From NCBI GenBank assembly GCA_019137115.1, contig JAGVSV010000317.1, positions 1 to 27,313 of the forward strand: 27,313 bases of DNA, given 5' to 3'. The notes under the pieces are model-generated. The model did no database searches and was not told the origin of the DNA. It was given only the letters and a program-made list of their open reading frames with translations. Below, in pieces: positions 14,378-20,850 of this stretch. Made by a program: the position numbers and the translations under genes. Source of the DNA: Bacillota bacterium. GTDB taxonomy: Bacteria > Bacillota > Clostridia > Christensenellales > Aristaeellaceae. Each line of letters starts with the position of its first letter. Position 1 is the first letter of the stretch.

Positions 14378-15607
14378 ATGAAGAAGTTCCTGACGATCCT
14401 GATCGCCCTGACGCTTGGGCTGACGCTGCTGGTACCGGCGCTGGCCGAGCAGACCACCGAGTTGACCTTCCTGCGCATCGGCAATGACGAAGCCGAACGC
14501 GCCTACTGGCAATGGACGATCGAGGCGTTTCAGAAGGAAAACCCTGGTATCGTGATCCAGTATGATGAGGCTGCCATCGGGGAACCGATGGAAACCAAAT
14601 TGAACACGCTGTTTGCATCGGGGACCGGCCCTGACCTAATCGGTCACGGCATCCTGTCGGTGGCGCAGCGCGTCTCGCTGGGCCACTACCAGCCGGTGGA
14701 CGCCTACTTTGACACCTGGGAAGGCAAGGACGACATCATGCCCGCGGTGCTGGCCAACGGCACCTATGAGGGCAAGGTGTATGGCCTGGCGTACAGCGTG
14801 ACGCCGTATGTGTTTGCCTACCGCATCGACCTACTGGAGGAAGCGGGCATCGCGGTGCCCACCACATGGGACGAGCTGGCAATGGCCGCCCGCGCGCTGA
14901 CCGAAAAGGATGACGCGGGTGCGGTGACCTTCAGCGGCTTCTGCTTCCCGCAGACCGGCGGCAACCTGGTGGAGCTGGACGTGTTCGTATACGGCAACGG
15001 CGGCTCCTACCTGAGCGCGGACAGCGAGCCCACCTTTGAGGGCAACGAGCAGATCGCCGGCGCTCTGGCGTTCCTGCAAGGCCTGCTGCCGGACGTCAAC
15101 ATGATCTACTCCAACAACGAGGTCAACCCCTTTGTGGCGGGCAAGGCCGCCATGACGCTGATCAACAACGCTGCGCTGACCACCATGATCACCAACCCCG
15201 AATACGAGGGCAAGGTGGGCCTGGCGCTGCCCCCCAACAACGGTACGATGGCCTCCTTCTGCGGGTGCAACATGCTGTTCATCGGCCGCGACTGCCAGAA
15301 CCCGGAAGCCGCGTTCAAGTTCATTTCCTTCGCGCTGGGGCAGGAATCCGCATTGAAGCGCGCGGAAATGGTGCGCATCCCGGTCACCCGCAAGTCGCTG
15401 GCGGAACAGTACGCCACGATGGACCAGTGGAACGCCGCGCGCGTTGCCTGTGTGGAATACGGCACCGGCATGCCACGGGTAACCTGGTCCACCGGCTTTC
15501 AGCAGGTGCGCAACGCGTTGAGCCAGAGCGTGCTGTTCGGCGATGTCGCCATTGACGAGGCGCTCAGCCAGGCGCAGAAGGATATCGCGTTCCGCATGGA
15601 GCAATAA
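14378..15607 (+). CDS. ABC transporter sugar-binding protein (family 1 solute-binding protein)
   Basis: A 409-residue extracellular solute-binding protein of the CUT1 (maltose/oligosaccharide) type. The signal peptide MKKFLTILIALTLGLTLL ends at PALA with type I-like cleavage before EQTTE; no lipobox Cys is present, unusual for a monoderm Bacillota binding protein. The body has family features: ENPGIVIQYDEA, GTGPDLIGH, YEGKVYGLAYSV, VPTTWDELA and FVAGKAAM. ATG 14378 is chosen because AAAGGA lies 9 nt upstream and the signal peptide begins there; an upstream GTG at 14339 would overlap the sulfatase. It precedes the two permease genes and should set the substrate range of the importer. Confidence 0.92.
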   Translation: MKKFLTILIALTLGLTLLVPALAEQTTELTFLRIGNDEAERAYWQWTIEAFQKENPGIVIQYDEAAIGEPMETKLNTLFASGTGPDLIGHGILSVAQRVSLGHYQPVDAYFDTWEGKDDIMPAVLANGTYEGKVYGLAYSVTPYVFAYRIDLLEEAGIAVPTTWDELAMAARALTEKDDAGAVTFSGFCFPQTGGNLVELDVFVYGNGGSYLSADSEPTFEGNEQIAGALAFLQGLLPDVNMIYSNNEVNPFVAGKAAMTLINNAALTTMITNPEYEGKVGLALPPNNGTMASFCGCNMLFIGRDCQNPEAAFKFISFALGQESALKRAEMVRIPVTRKSLAEQYATMDQWNAARVACVEYGTGMPRVTWSTGFQQVRNALSQSVLFGDVAIDEALSQAQKDIAFRMEQ

Positions 15608-15611
15608 TTTG

Positions 15612-16484
15612 ATGCAGCGGGCGCGTTTCAGGGCCCGGGACACAAGGGCGGCTTGGGGGATGCTCGCGCCGTTCCTTGTGTTCTTTGCACTGTTCATTGC
15701 CTACCCGATGGTGATGAGCATCTACTATTCCTTTACCGACTATAACCTGAATACTGCCAACTTCATTGGCCTGCGCAACTATGAGCGCCTGACCCGCGAT
15801 CCGGTGTTCGGGATGGCGTTTGTCAACACCTGCGTGTACGCGCTCATCAGCGTGACGCTGCTGTTTTTCCTGGGGTTCATCACCGCCGCCATCCTCAACC
15901 GCGGCTTGCGGGGCGTGGCCGGGCTGCGCATGCTGATGCTGTACCCCTACGCCACCAGCATGACGGCGGTCAGTATGATCTTCCTGATGCTCTTTGATGT
16001 CAACAACGGGGTGTTCAACAAAATCCTGCGCATGATGGGGGCACAGCCGTCCAACTGGCTGTTTGACCCGGCCATCGCGCTGTACTGCCTGATCTTTGTC
16101 AACGTCTGGAAAAACATCGGCTACTGCATGCTGATCTACCTGTCCGGCATGCAAACCATCGAGCCCGCGCTGTATGAAGCGGCTACCGTGGACGGCGCGG
16201 GGGAATGGTCGCGCCTGGTACACATCACGCTGCCCATGATCCGGCCCGTGGCGCTGTTTGTGCTGATCACGACGATGGTGGACGCATTTAAAACCTTTGA
16301 ACAGGTGCAGATCATGACGCGCGGCGACCCGATGTACACCACCACCACCATCGTCCACCAGATCTATCAGCAGGGCTTCAGCGATTTCCGCATGGGATAT
16401 GCCTCCGCCATGGCGGTGGTGCTGCTGGTGGTGGTGCTGGCCTTCTCCGGCATCGGCCTGCGCTTCAACAAGACCTATGCATAG
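15612..16484 (+). CDS. ABC sugar transporter permease (MalF/UgpA-like)
   Basis: A 290-residue inner-membrane permease with about six membrane segments, the first at LAPFLVFFALFIAYPMVMSI. The cytoplasmic EAA loop (EAATVDGAGEWSRLVHITLP), which contacts the ATPase, is intact. A start at ATG 15612 is supported by GGAG within the end of the binding-protein gene and by protein length; longer forms would overlap that gene in another frame. Its last 8 bases overlap the next permease start (ATGCATAG). Confidence 0.93.
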   Translation: MQRARFRARDTRAAWGMLAPFLVFFALFIAYPMVMSIYYSFTDYNLNTANFIGLRNYERLTRDPVFGMAFVNTCVYALISVTLLFFLGFITAAILNRGLRGVAGLRMLMLYPYATSMTAVSMIFLMLFDVNNGVFNKILRMMGAQPSNWLFDPAIALYCLIFVNVWKNIGYCMLIYLSGMQTIEPALYEAATVDGAGEWSRLVHITLPMIRPVALFVLITTMVDAFKTFEQVQIMTRGDPMYTTTTIVHQIYQQGFSDFRMGYASAMAVVLLVVVLAFSGIGLRFNKTYA

Positions 16485-17349
16485 CCGCTCGGTACAGGCT
16501 GTCCCGCGCGGCGACCGCGCGTTCCGCATCGCGCAGGGCATGTTTTTGATGGTGACCGTGCTGGTGATGGCGATCCCGCTGGTTATGATGATCACCGTGT
16601 CCCTGCAGACCATGCCGGAAATCTACGCCTCGGAGTTTAAACTGTTGCCCGCGGCGCCGCAGTGGCACAACTACGCCGACGCCATGCGCAACGGGGACTG
16701 GCCGCTGTACTTTAAGAACAGCGCCATCGTCAGCGCGATTACGCTGGTGGCCAGCCTGTTCATCAACGCGATGGCGGGGTACGTGTTCGCGCGCATCCCG
16801 TTCCGCTTCCGCCAGGCGGTGTTTTTGATCGTGCTGATCGGCATGATGATCCCGCCGCAGGTGACGCTGATCCCGGTGTTCACGATGCTGCGCTCCTTTA
16901 CCCTTTTTGGCGGGCGCTCGGGGCTGGTCAACACCTACTGGGGCTTGGTGCTGCCTTACATCGCCGGGTCCTTCGGGGTGTTCCTGTGCCGGCAGTACTA
17001 CCAGACCTTCCCGATGGAAATCGATGACGCCGCGCACATGGACGGCAGCACGCGGTTTCAGGCGTTTCTGCACATCTACCTGCCCCTGTCCGGCCCGGTG
17101 TTCGCGTCGCTGGCGGTGCTCAAGTTCGCCGGCACCTGGAATGAGTACACCTGGCCGCTGGTGGTCACCAGCGGCGAACGGCTCAAGACCGTGCAGCTGG
17201 CGCTGACCGCGTTCCGCAACGAGGGCGAAATTTTCTGGAACCAGTTGATGGCGGCCACCCTGGTTGTCGAAATCCCCATCTATCTGGTGTTCCTGTTCGC
17301 GCAGAAGCACTTTGTTCAGGGGCTGCTGATGGGCAGCGTGAAGGCGTAA
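16477..17349 (+). CDS. ABC sugar transporter permease (MalG/UgpE-like)
   Basis: A 290-residue permease, partner of the preceding gene, with membrane segments beginning at GMFLMVTVLVMAIPLVMMI and the EAA loop DDAAHMDGSTRFQAFLHIYL; WNEYTWPLVV and LVFLFAQKHFVQGLLMGSVK are typical of the family. It starts within the end of the first permease. No ATPase gene follows; CUT1 importers in Bacillota and Actinobacteria often use a shared MsiK-type ATPase encoded elsewhere. This is the last gene of the operon, with a terminator 19 nt downstream. Confidence 0.93.
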   Translation: MHSRSVQAVPRGDRAFRIAQGMFLMVTVLVMAIPLVMMITVSLQTMPEIYASEFKLLPAAPQWHNYADAMRNGDWPLYFKNSAIVSAITLVASLFINAMAGYVFARIPFRFRQAVFLIVLIGMMIPPQVTLIPVFTMLRSFTLFGGRSGLVNTYWGLVLPYIAGSFGVFLCRQYYQTFPMEIDDAAHMDGSTRFQAFLHIYLPLSGPVFASLAVLKFAGTWNEYTWPLVVTSGERLKTVQLALTAFRNEGEIFWNQLMAATLVVEIPIYLVFLFAQKHFVQGLLMGSVKA

Positions 17350-17368
17350 CGCATCAAAAGCATACAGA

Positions 17369-17403
17369 CAGGGCGCTCCGCACATCGCGGGGCGCCCTGC
17401 GTT
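17369..17403. terminator. Bidirectional terminator between the transporter operon and the DUF1349 gene
   Basis: A 13-bp stem with one T-G pair (17369-17381 with 17387-17399) and loop ACATC is followed on the plus strand only by CGTTT. The T tracts are short on both strands, but placement between convergent genes supports the call. Confidence 0.7.
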
Positions 17404-17420
17404 TGGTTGATCCGAACCTT

Positions 17421-18011
17421 CTATGCCCCTACGCGGATATTCCCCACGGTTCTCTGCTCCAGGGTTACGTGCTCAAACACGCGCTCGCCGCCCTTGCCCT
17501 GCGGGGCCTGTGCCAGCAGCCCGACCTTTACGGTTTTGCCCACGGGGATCGTAAAATAGCGCATCATGTAGAACGTTTTCCCATCCAGCGAATAGTGGAA
17601 TGCGAACGCGTCTCCCACCCGGCAGGCTTGCAGCCAGACGGAATTGCCCTCAATGTTGCAGCCGTTGGCATCGTCGGACAGCTGGTTGGTGACCACGCTG
17701 ACCACGGCGTGAGTGCCAAAGTCCGTCAGCTCAAAGCACGCCTTGGCCCACACCTGCTCGTCCTGCATGATCATCAGCACGCAGGCGTCGTATACATCCT
17801 TAAAGCCGTGGCTGACCTTGGCGCGCAGCACAAAATCCCCGGTCACCTCGTTGTAGCAAAACGGCGCGTTGGCGTAGGATTCCGGCGTGATGCCCTCCTG
17901 GGCGCGCTGTCCGGGGTTGCGGAAATAGTCGGTGTCCGCGGGGGCGGTGATGATCAGCTTGCCGTTTTCCTCGCGCCACGTGGACGGGTTGATCCATTGC
18001 AATGGTTTCAT
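17421..18011 (-). CDS. DUF1349 family protein (concanavalin A-like beta-sandwich)
   Basis: A 196-residue protein with DUF1349-family features: PLQWINPS, AQEGITPESYANAPFCYNEV, GDFVLRAKVSH, VYDACVLMI, and FHYSLDGKTFYMMRYF. The fold is a jelly-roll sandwich often found in carbohydrate-related contexts; the role of the family is not established. There is no signal peptide, so it is cytoplasmic. AGGAGG precedes ATG 18011 and a TGG-extended TATAAT promoter lies upstream. Its place next to the sulfatase operon, on the other strand, suggests but does not show a shared role in sugar use. Confidence 0.8.
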   Translation of the reverse strand: MKPLQWINPSTWREENGKLIITAPADTDYFRNPGQRAQEGITPESYANAPFCYNEVTGDFVLRAKVSHGFKDVYDACVLMIMQDEQVWAKACFELTDFGTHAVVSVVTNQLSDDANGCNIEGNSVWLQACRVGDAFAFHYSLDGKTFYMMRYFTIPVGKTVKVGLLAQAPQGKGGERVFEHVTLEQRTVGNIRVGA

Positions 18012-18042
18012 GGGTACCTCCTGCTTTCTGTTTGTTTACCCC

Positions 18043-18051
18043 ATTATACCA
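18043..18051 (-). promoter_or_regulatory. Extended -10 promoter of the DUF1349 gene
   Basis: On the minus strand the bases TGGTATAAT give a TGn-extended, perfect -10 element about 30 nt upstream of the start. The -35 region (TTTCGT, about 17 bp upstream) is poor, as is common for extended -10 promoters. Confidence 0.6.
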
Positions 18052-18109
18052 GCGGCAACGGGCGGACGAAAGGCCGGCACGTTCTCACGCAGGTTTCATC
18101 AAAGCAATC

Positions 18110-18139
18110 TTGACAGAATCTCAGACAGGGTGCGATAAT
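18110..18139 (+). promoter_or_regulatory. Promoter of the GlsB/YeaQ-type membrane protein gene
   Basis: A perfect TTGACA (18110-18115), an 18-bp spacer and GATAAT (18134-18139) preceded by TGC (extended -10) lie about 45 nt upstream of the start at 18187. Confidence 0.7.
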
Positions 18140-18186
18140 CGTTTCGTGCTGCACGGCACACCATTTGGGGAGGGGAGGGACCGACC

Positions 18187-18432
18187 ATGATCTGGAATAT
18201 CATTGTTTGGCTCATATTCGGTGCACTGGCGGGCTGGGCAGCCTCTAAGCTGATGAAATCCGAGCAAGGCCTGGTGACCAACATCGTCCTGGGCATCGTG
18301 GGCAGTCTGGTGGGCGGCCTGCTGGCCCGGATCATCGGCATCAAGACCGATGGGTTCAGCATCGGCGCGCTTCTGATTGCCATTGGCGGCGCGTGCCTGC
18401 TTATCTGGGGCTTGCGCAAGGTGAAAAAGTAA
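18187..18432 (+). CDS. GlsB/YeaQ/YmgE family small membrane protein (transglycosylase-associated)
   Basis: An 81-residue, very hydrophobic protein with three membrane segments and the family's Gly-rich pattern: IIVWLIFGALAGWAASKLM, then NIVLGIVGSLVGGLLARIIG, then a third helix before the basic tail RKVKK. Homologues are often induced under stress; no enzymatic activity is established. A purine-rich GGGGAGGGGAGGGA stretch precedes the ATG. It forms its own unit between a strong promoter and a terminator. Confidence 0.9.
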   Translation: MIWNIIVWLIFGALAGWAASKLMKSEQGLVTNIVLGIVGSLVGGLLARIIGIKTDGFSIGALLIAIGGACLLIWGLRKVKK

Positions 18433-18447
18433 CCGCGGTACCAAAGC

Positions 18448-18491
18448 GCCGCATGGAAGGGCCTGGCCCTGCTGTGCGGCTTTTCCTTTTT
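18448..18491 (+). terminator. Intrinsic terminator after the small membrane protein gene
   Basis: An outer 7-bp stem (18448-18454 with 18474-18480, one T-G pair) encloses a second GC-rich stem (AGGGC with GCCCT). It is followed by TTTTCCTTTTT (18481-18491). It ends only a few bases before the ribosome binding site of the next gene, so that gene may depend on read-through or an unseen promoter. Confidence 0.8.
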
Positions 18492-18502
18492 CTGGAGGAA
18501 GA

Positions 18503-19720
18503 ATGCCCCTTAAACACGTCTCAAAATGGTTGGCGCCCGTTTGTCTGGTGGTCGCCTGCCTGCTGCTGTTTGCGGTGATTCATGCGCTGCAGGGCAGCAG
18601 TCCGCTGACGCCGTCGGCGTACAATTCCTATACGCGGCAAGCCATGCAGTGGCGCAAGGGCGCCATCGCGCTGGATGAGGACGTGCCGCATCTGGAGCTG
18701 GCCATCTACAACGGGCGCTACTGGGTGAGCTTCCCGCCGGTGCCCACGGTGCCGGTGTTTTTGCTGACGTTTGTCTTTGGCGACCGCGTGCCCGACACGC
18801 TGCTGGTGCAGCTGTACGCGGTGCTGGCGTGCCTTGTGGTGTATATTCTTTTGCTGCGCATGTCCGGCCGGCGGGCATCGTCCGCCGTTTGGGCGTTTCT
18901 GTTCTTGTTTGGCTCCAGTTTCCTGCCGCTCCTGCAGAACGGCGCGGTGTGGTACCAGGCGCAGGCGCTGGCGCTGCTGTTGGTTGTGATCGCGGTCGAC
19001 CGCATGCACGCCGGCCACACCACCTGGTCGCTGGTCAGTTTCGCGTTCAGTGTGGGGTGCCGGCCGTTTGACGTGCTGTACGGGCCGATGCTGCTCATGA
19101 TGTTCTGGTTTGTGGGTCCCCACAGTCACAAGCCCGCGCGTGACAAAGTGCGCCTGGCGCTGCCGGGCATCGCGCTGGGGCTCATGGTTGCAGGGCTATA
19201 CGCTTGGTACAACGCCCTCCGCTTTGGCAACCCGCTGGAGTTTGGGCACAGCTATTTGCCGGAATTTTCCTTCCAGGGCGGCACCCAGTTTTCCGTGCAT
19301 CACATTGCCCGCAACGCGGCAACGTTCCTGTTCGGCTGGCCGTTTGAGACCAGCGCGCAGGGCGCACAGCTGCGTCAGTTTGGGTTCTCGCTGCTGCTGG
19401 CCAATCCGGTCTTCATCTGTATACTGCTGTGGGCTGTGTATGACGCCGTTCGCCGCACCGGCACGTCACTTTCGTATGGCAGCCTTGCGTTTGCTGCGCT
19501 GCATATCCTGTTGCTGCTATCCCACCGCACCATGGGCGGCTACCAGTATGGGGCAAGGTACCCCGTGGACGCGATGCCCTGGGCGCTGATGTGTCTCTGG
19601 GGGCGCAAGCCGGACAGGCAGCTCCACGTACCGGTGCTGCCGTGGGCGGAGTATCCGCTGTTGACCGCAGGGCTCTTCCTGGCGATCTATGGGGCGGTGG
19701 TCATCCATCTTCCGTTTTAA
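18503..19720 (+). CDS. Polytopic membrane protein, probable GT-C-type glycosyltransferase
   Basis: A 405-residue protein with about nine or ten hydrophobic segments. After the first membrane segment comes an acidic loop (LDEDVPHLELAIYNGRYWVSF, residues about 57-78) like the first extracytoplasmic loop of lipid-linked-sugar-dependent GT-C transferases, where acidic residues are catalytic. The stretch YNALRFGNPLEFG is also reminiscent of such proteins. The donor and acceptor are unknown, and no glycan-assembly genes are adjacent. CTGGAGGAAGA precedes ATG 18503. Its stop overlaps that of the convergent methyltransferase gene by a few bases. Confidence 0.6.
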   Translation: MPLKHVSKWLAPVCLVVACLLLFAVIHALQGSSPLTPSAYNSYTRQAMQWRKGAIALDEDVPHLELAIYNGRYWVSFPPVPTVPVFLLTFVFGDRVPDTLLVQLYAVLACLVVYILLLRMSGRRASSAVWAFLFLFGSSFLPLLQNGAVWYQAQALALLLVVIAVDRMHAGHTTWSLVSFAFSVGCRPFDVLYGPMLLMMFWFVGPHSHKPARDKVRLALPGIALGLMVAGLYAWYNALRFGNPLEFGHSYLPEFSFQGGTQFSVHHIARNAATFLFGWPFETSAQGAQLRQFGFSLLLANPVFICILLWAVYDAVRRTGTSLSYGSLAFAALHILLLLSHRTMGGYQYGARYPVDAMPWALMCLWGRKPDRQLHVPVLPWAEYPLLTAGLFLAIYGAVVIHLPF

Positions 19721-20727
19721 CGGGATTCCGTTTCGTTTTCCTGCCGCGGCAACAGCACAAACGCCGCGGCTTTTTTGCCGTTGACCAGCGTATGAACGGT
19801 GTCTGCCACAAGGAACCCACCGCCCGCCGCGGCTTGTGCAAGTTCCCGCTTGCGCGCCGTCAGCAGCACTGCCCGACCGTCGGGCTTGAGCACCCGGCGC
19901 AGCGACATCAGCACGCGCTGGTAAAATGCCGCTGCGTCCGGCAACGCTTTGAAGTCGCCCCACGGGGGATCGGTGACCACCGCGTCCACGCTGGCGTCCG
20001 CCAGATGCGCAAGCGTCAGCGCGTCGGCGACCCGCACTTCGCCCTGCGATTCGGTCAGCAGCGGCTCACGCTTCAGGCGTTCAACCGCTTGTGCATCGCT
20101 GTCGGATGCGTACAGCCTGCCATACGGCAGGTGGTCGCGCAACGCGCGGACCAAGGCGCCCGACCCACAGAACGGGTCCAGCACCACGCTGTTCCTGTCG
20201 GTTTGGGCCAGCGTGGCGATCAGATAGGCAAGGTCGCCGCGCAGTGCGCCGGGCGCGGTCTTGTCCGGCTTGCGAGTCAGCAGCTGCGCGTAATAGCCCA
20301 TGCTTTCGGAGCGGATGATGTACCACAGCTCGGTTTCCGCCTGCCCGCGGCTGGGGCGCATGCCCGTCGCCCTGGTTACCAGACGCTCAGCGGCATGGAG
20401 CACCTTCGGCGGCACGCTCAAAAACGTGTTCTCCCTGACAAAGCGCACGCGGAAAGTTCCCTTCCCCGGCAGATAATGGCACCGCTGGCTGCCCGCGGCT
20501 GCCACCATCGCCTCAAAATCCTGCGCTTGCCTGGGGAAAGCGATCAGCACTGAGTACGTGTTGTGCAGGAAAGGCAGCTTATCGATCAGCCGCGCGGGTC
20601 CGTCATACCGGTACTGCACCATCCCGTTGAGCATGCGCAAAGCGCGCGCGCCGGCCAGCCGGCGGGGCAGCAGCTCCGCCACCTGTTCCTCAAAGCCCAC
20701 CACGAACGTGGAAAGATAATCCGCCAT
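19717..20727 (-). CDS. THUMP-type RNA methyltransferase (Trm11/RlmL-like class I SAM enzyme)
   Basis: A 336-residue protein. Residues about 1-170 resemble the N-terminal and THUMP RNA-binding region of this family (FRVRFVRENTF and a hydrophobic C-terminal part). Residues 180-330 form a Rossmann methyltransferase: SAM motif DPFCGSG (184-190), YASD (206-209) and the catalytic TDPPWG (252-257), typical of N2-guanine or other base N-methyltransferases acting on tRNA or 23S rRNA. The target base cannot be told from this. GGGGAGGG precedes ATG 20727, and a good promoter lies about 40 nt upstream. The last codons carry, on the opposite strand, the terminator of the neighbouring membrane protein gene. 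Confidence 0.8.
   Translation of the reverse strand: MADYLSTFVVGFEEQVAELLPRRLAGARALRMLNGMVQYRYDGPARLIDKLPFLHNTYSVLIAFPRQAQDFEAMVAAAGSQRCHYLPGKGTFRVRFVRENTFLSVPPKVLHAAERLVTRATGMRPSRGQAETELWYIIRSESMGYYAQLLTRKPDKTAPGALRGDLAYLIATLAQTDRNSVVLDPFCGSGALVRALRDHLPYGRLYASDSDAQAVERLKREPLLTESQGEVRVADALTLAHLADASVDAVVTDPPWGDFKALPDAAAFYQRVLMSLRRVLKPDGRAVLLTARKRELAQAAAGGGFLVADTVHTLVNGKKAAAFVLLPRQENETESR
19743..19776 (+). terminator. Intrinsic terminator of the GT-C-like gene, embedded in the antisense methyltransferase gene
   Basis: GCCGCGGC at 19743-19750 and again at 19763-19770 pair across a 12-nt loop and are followed by TTTTTT (19771-19776). It starts 22 nt after the membrane protein stop. The DNA also encodes the methyltransferase C-terminal residues GKKAAAFVLLPRQ, so the terminator and coding sequence share bases. 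Confidence 0.75.
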
Positions 20728-20763
20728 CGCGCCCTCCCCAACATGTAAAATCAGGCACGGTCC

Positions 20764-20792
20764 AGTATATCAGCGCGGCCGTGCCTTGACAA
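20764..20792 (-). promoter_or_regulatory. Promoter of the RNA methyltransferase gene
   Basis: On the minus strand TTGTCA (20792-20787), a 17-bp spacer and TATACT (20769-20764), preceded by TGA (extended -10), lie about 35 nt upstream of the start. The -35 shares five bases with that of the divergent promoter on the plus strand. Confidence 0.65.
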
Positions 20793-20815
20793 AGCGCAAG
20801 ACCGGCCCCTACAAT
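20786..20815 (+). promoter_or_regulatory. Promoter of the VanW-family gene
   Basis: A perfect TTGACA (20786-20791), an 18-bp spacer and TACAAT (20810-20815) lie about 35 nt upstream of the GTG start at 20851. Confidence 0.65.
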
Positions 20816-20850
20816 CGAAGCACATTCCAGCGAAAGGCGGGTGGGGCAGC

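Noticed and set aside
12739..14484. Long open frame of 581 codons on the minus strand opposite the sulfatase
   Set aside because: It is a shadow of the GC-rich plus-strand coding sequence: no family motif, no ribosome binding site, and it spans two real genes on the other strand.
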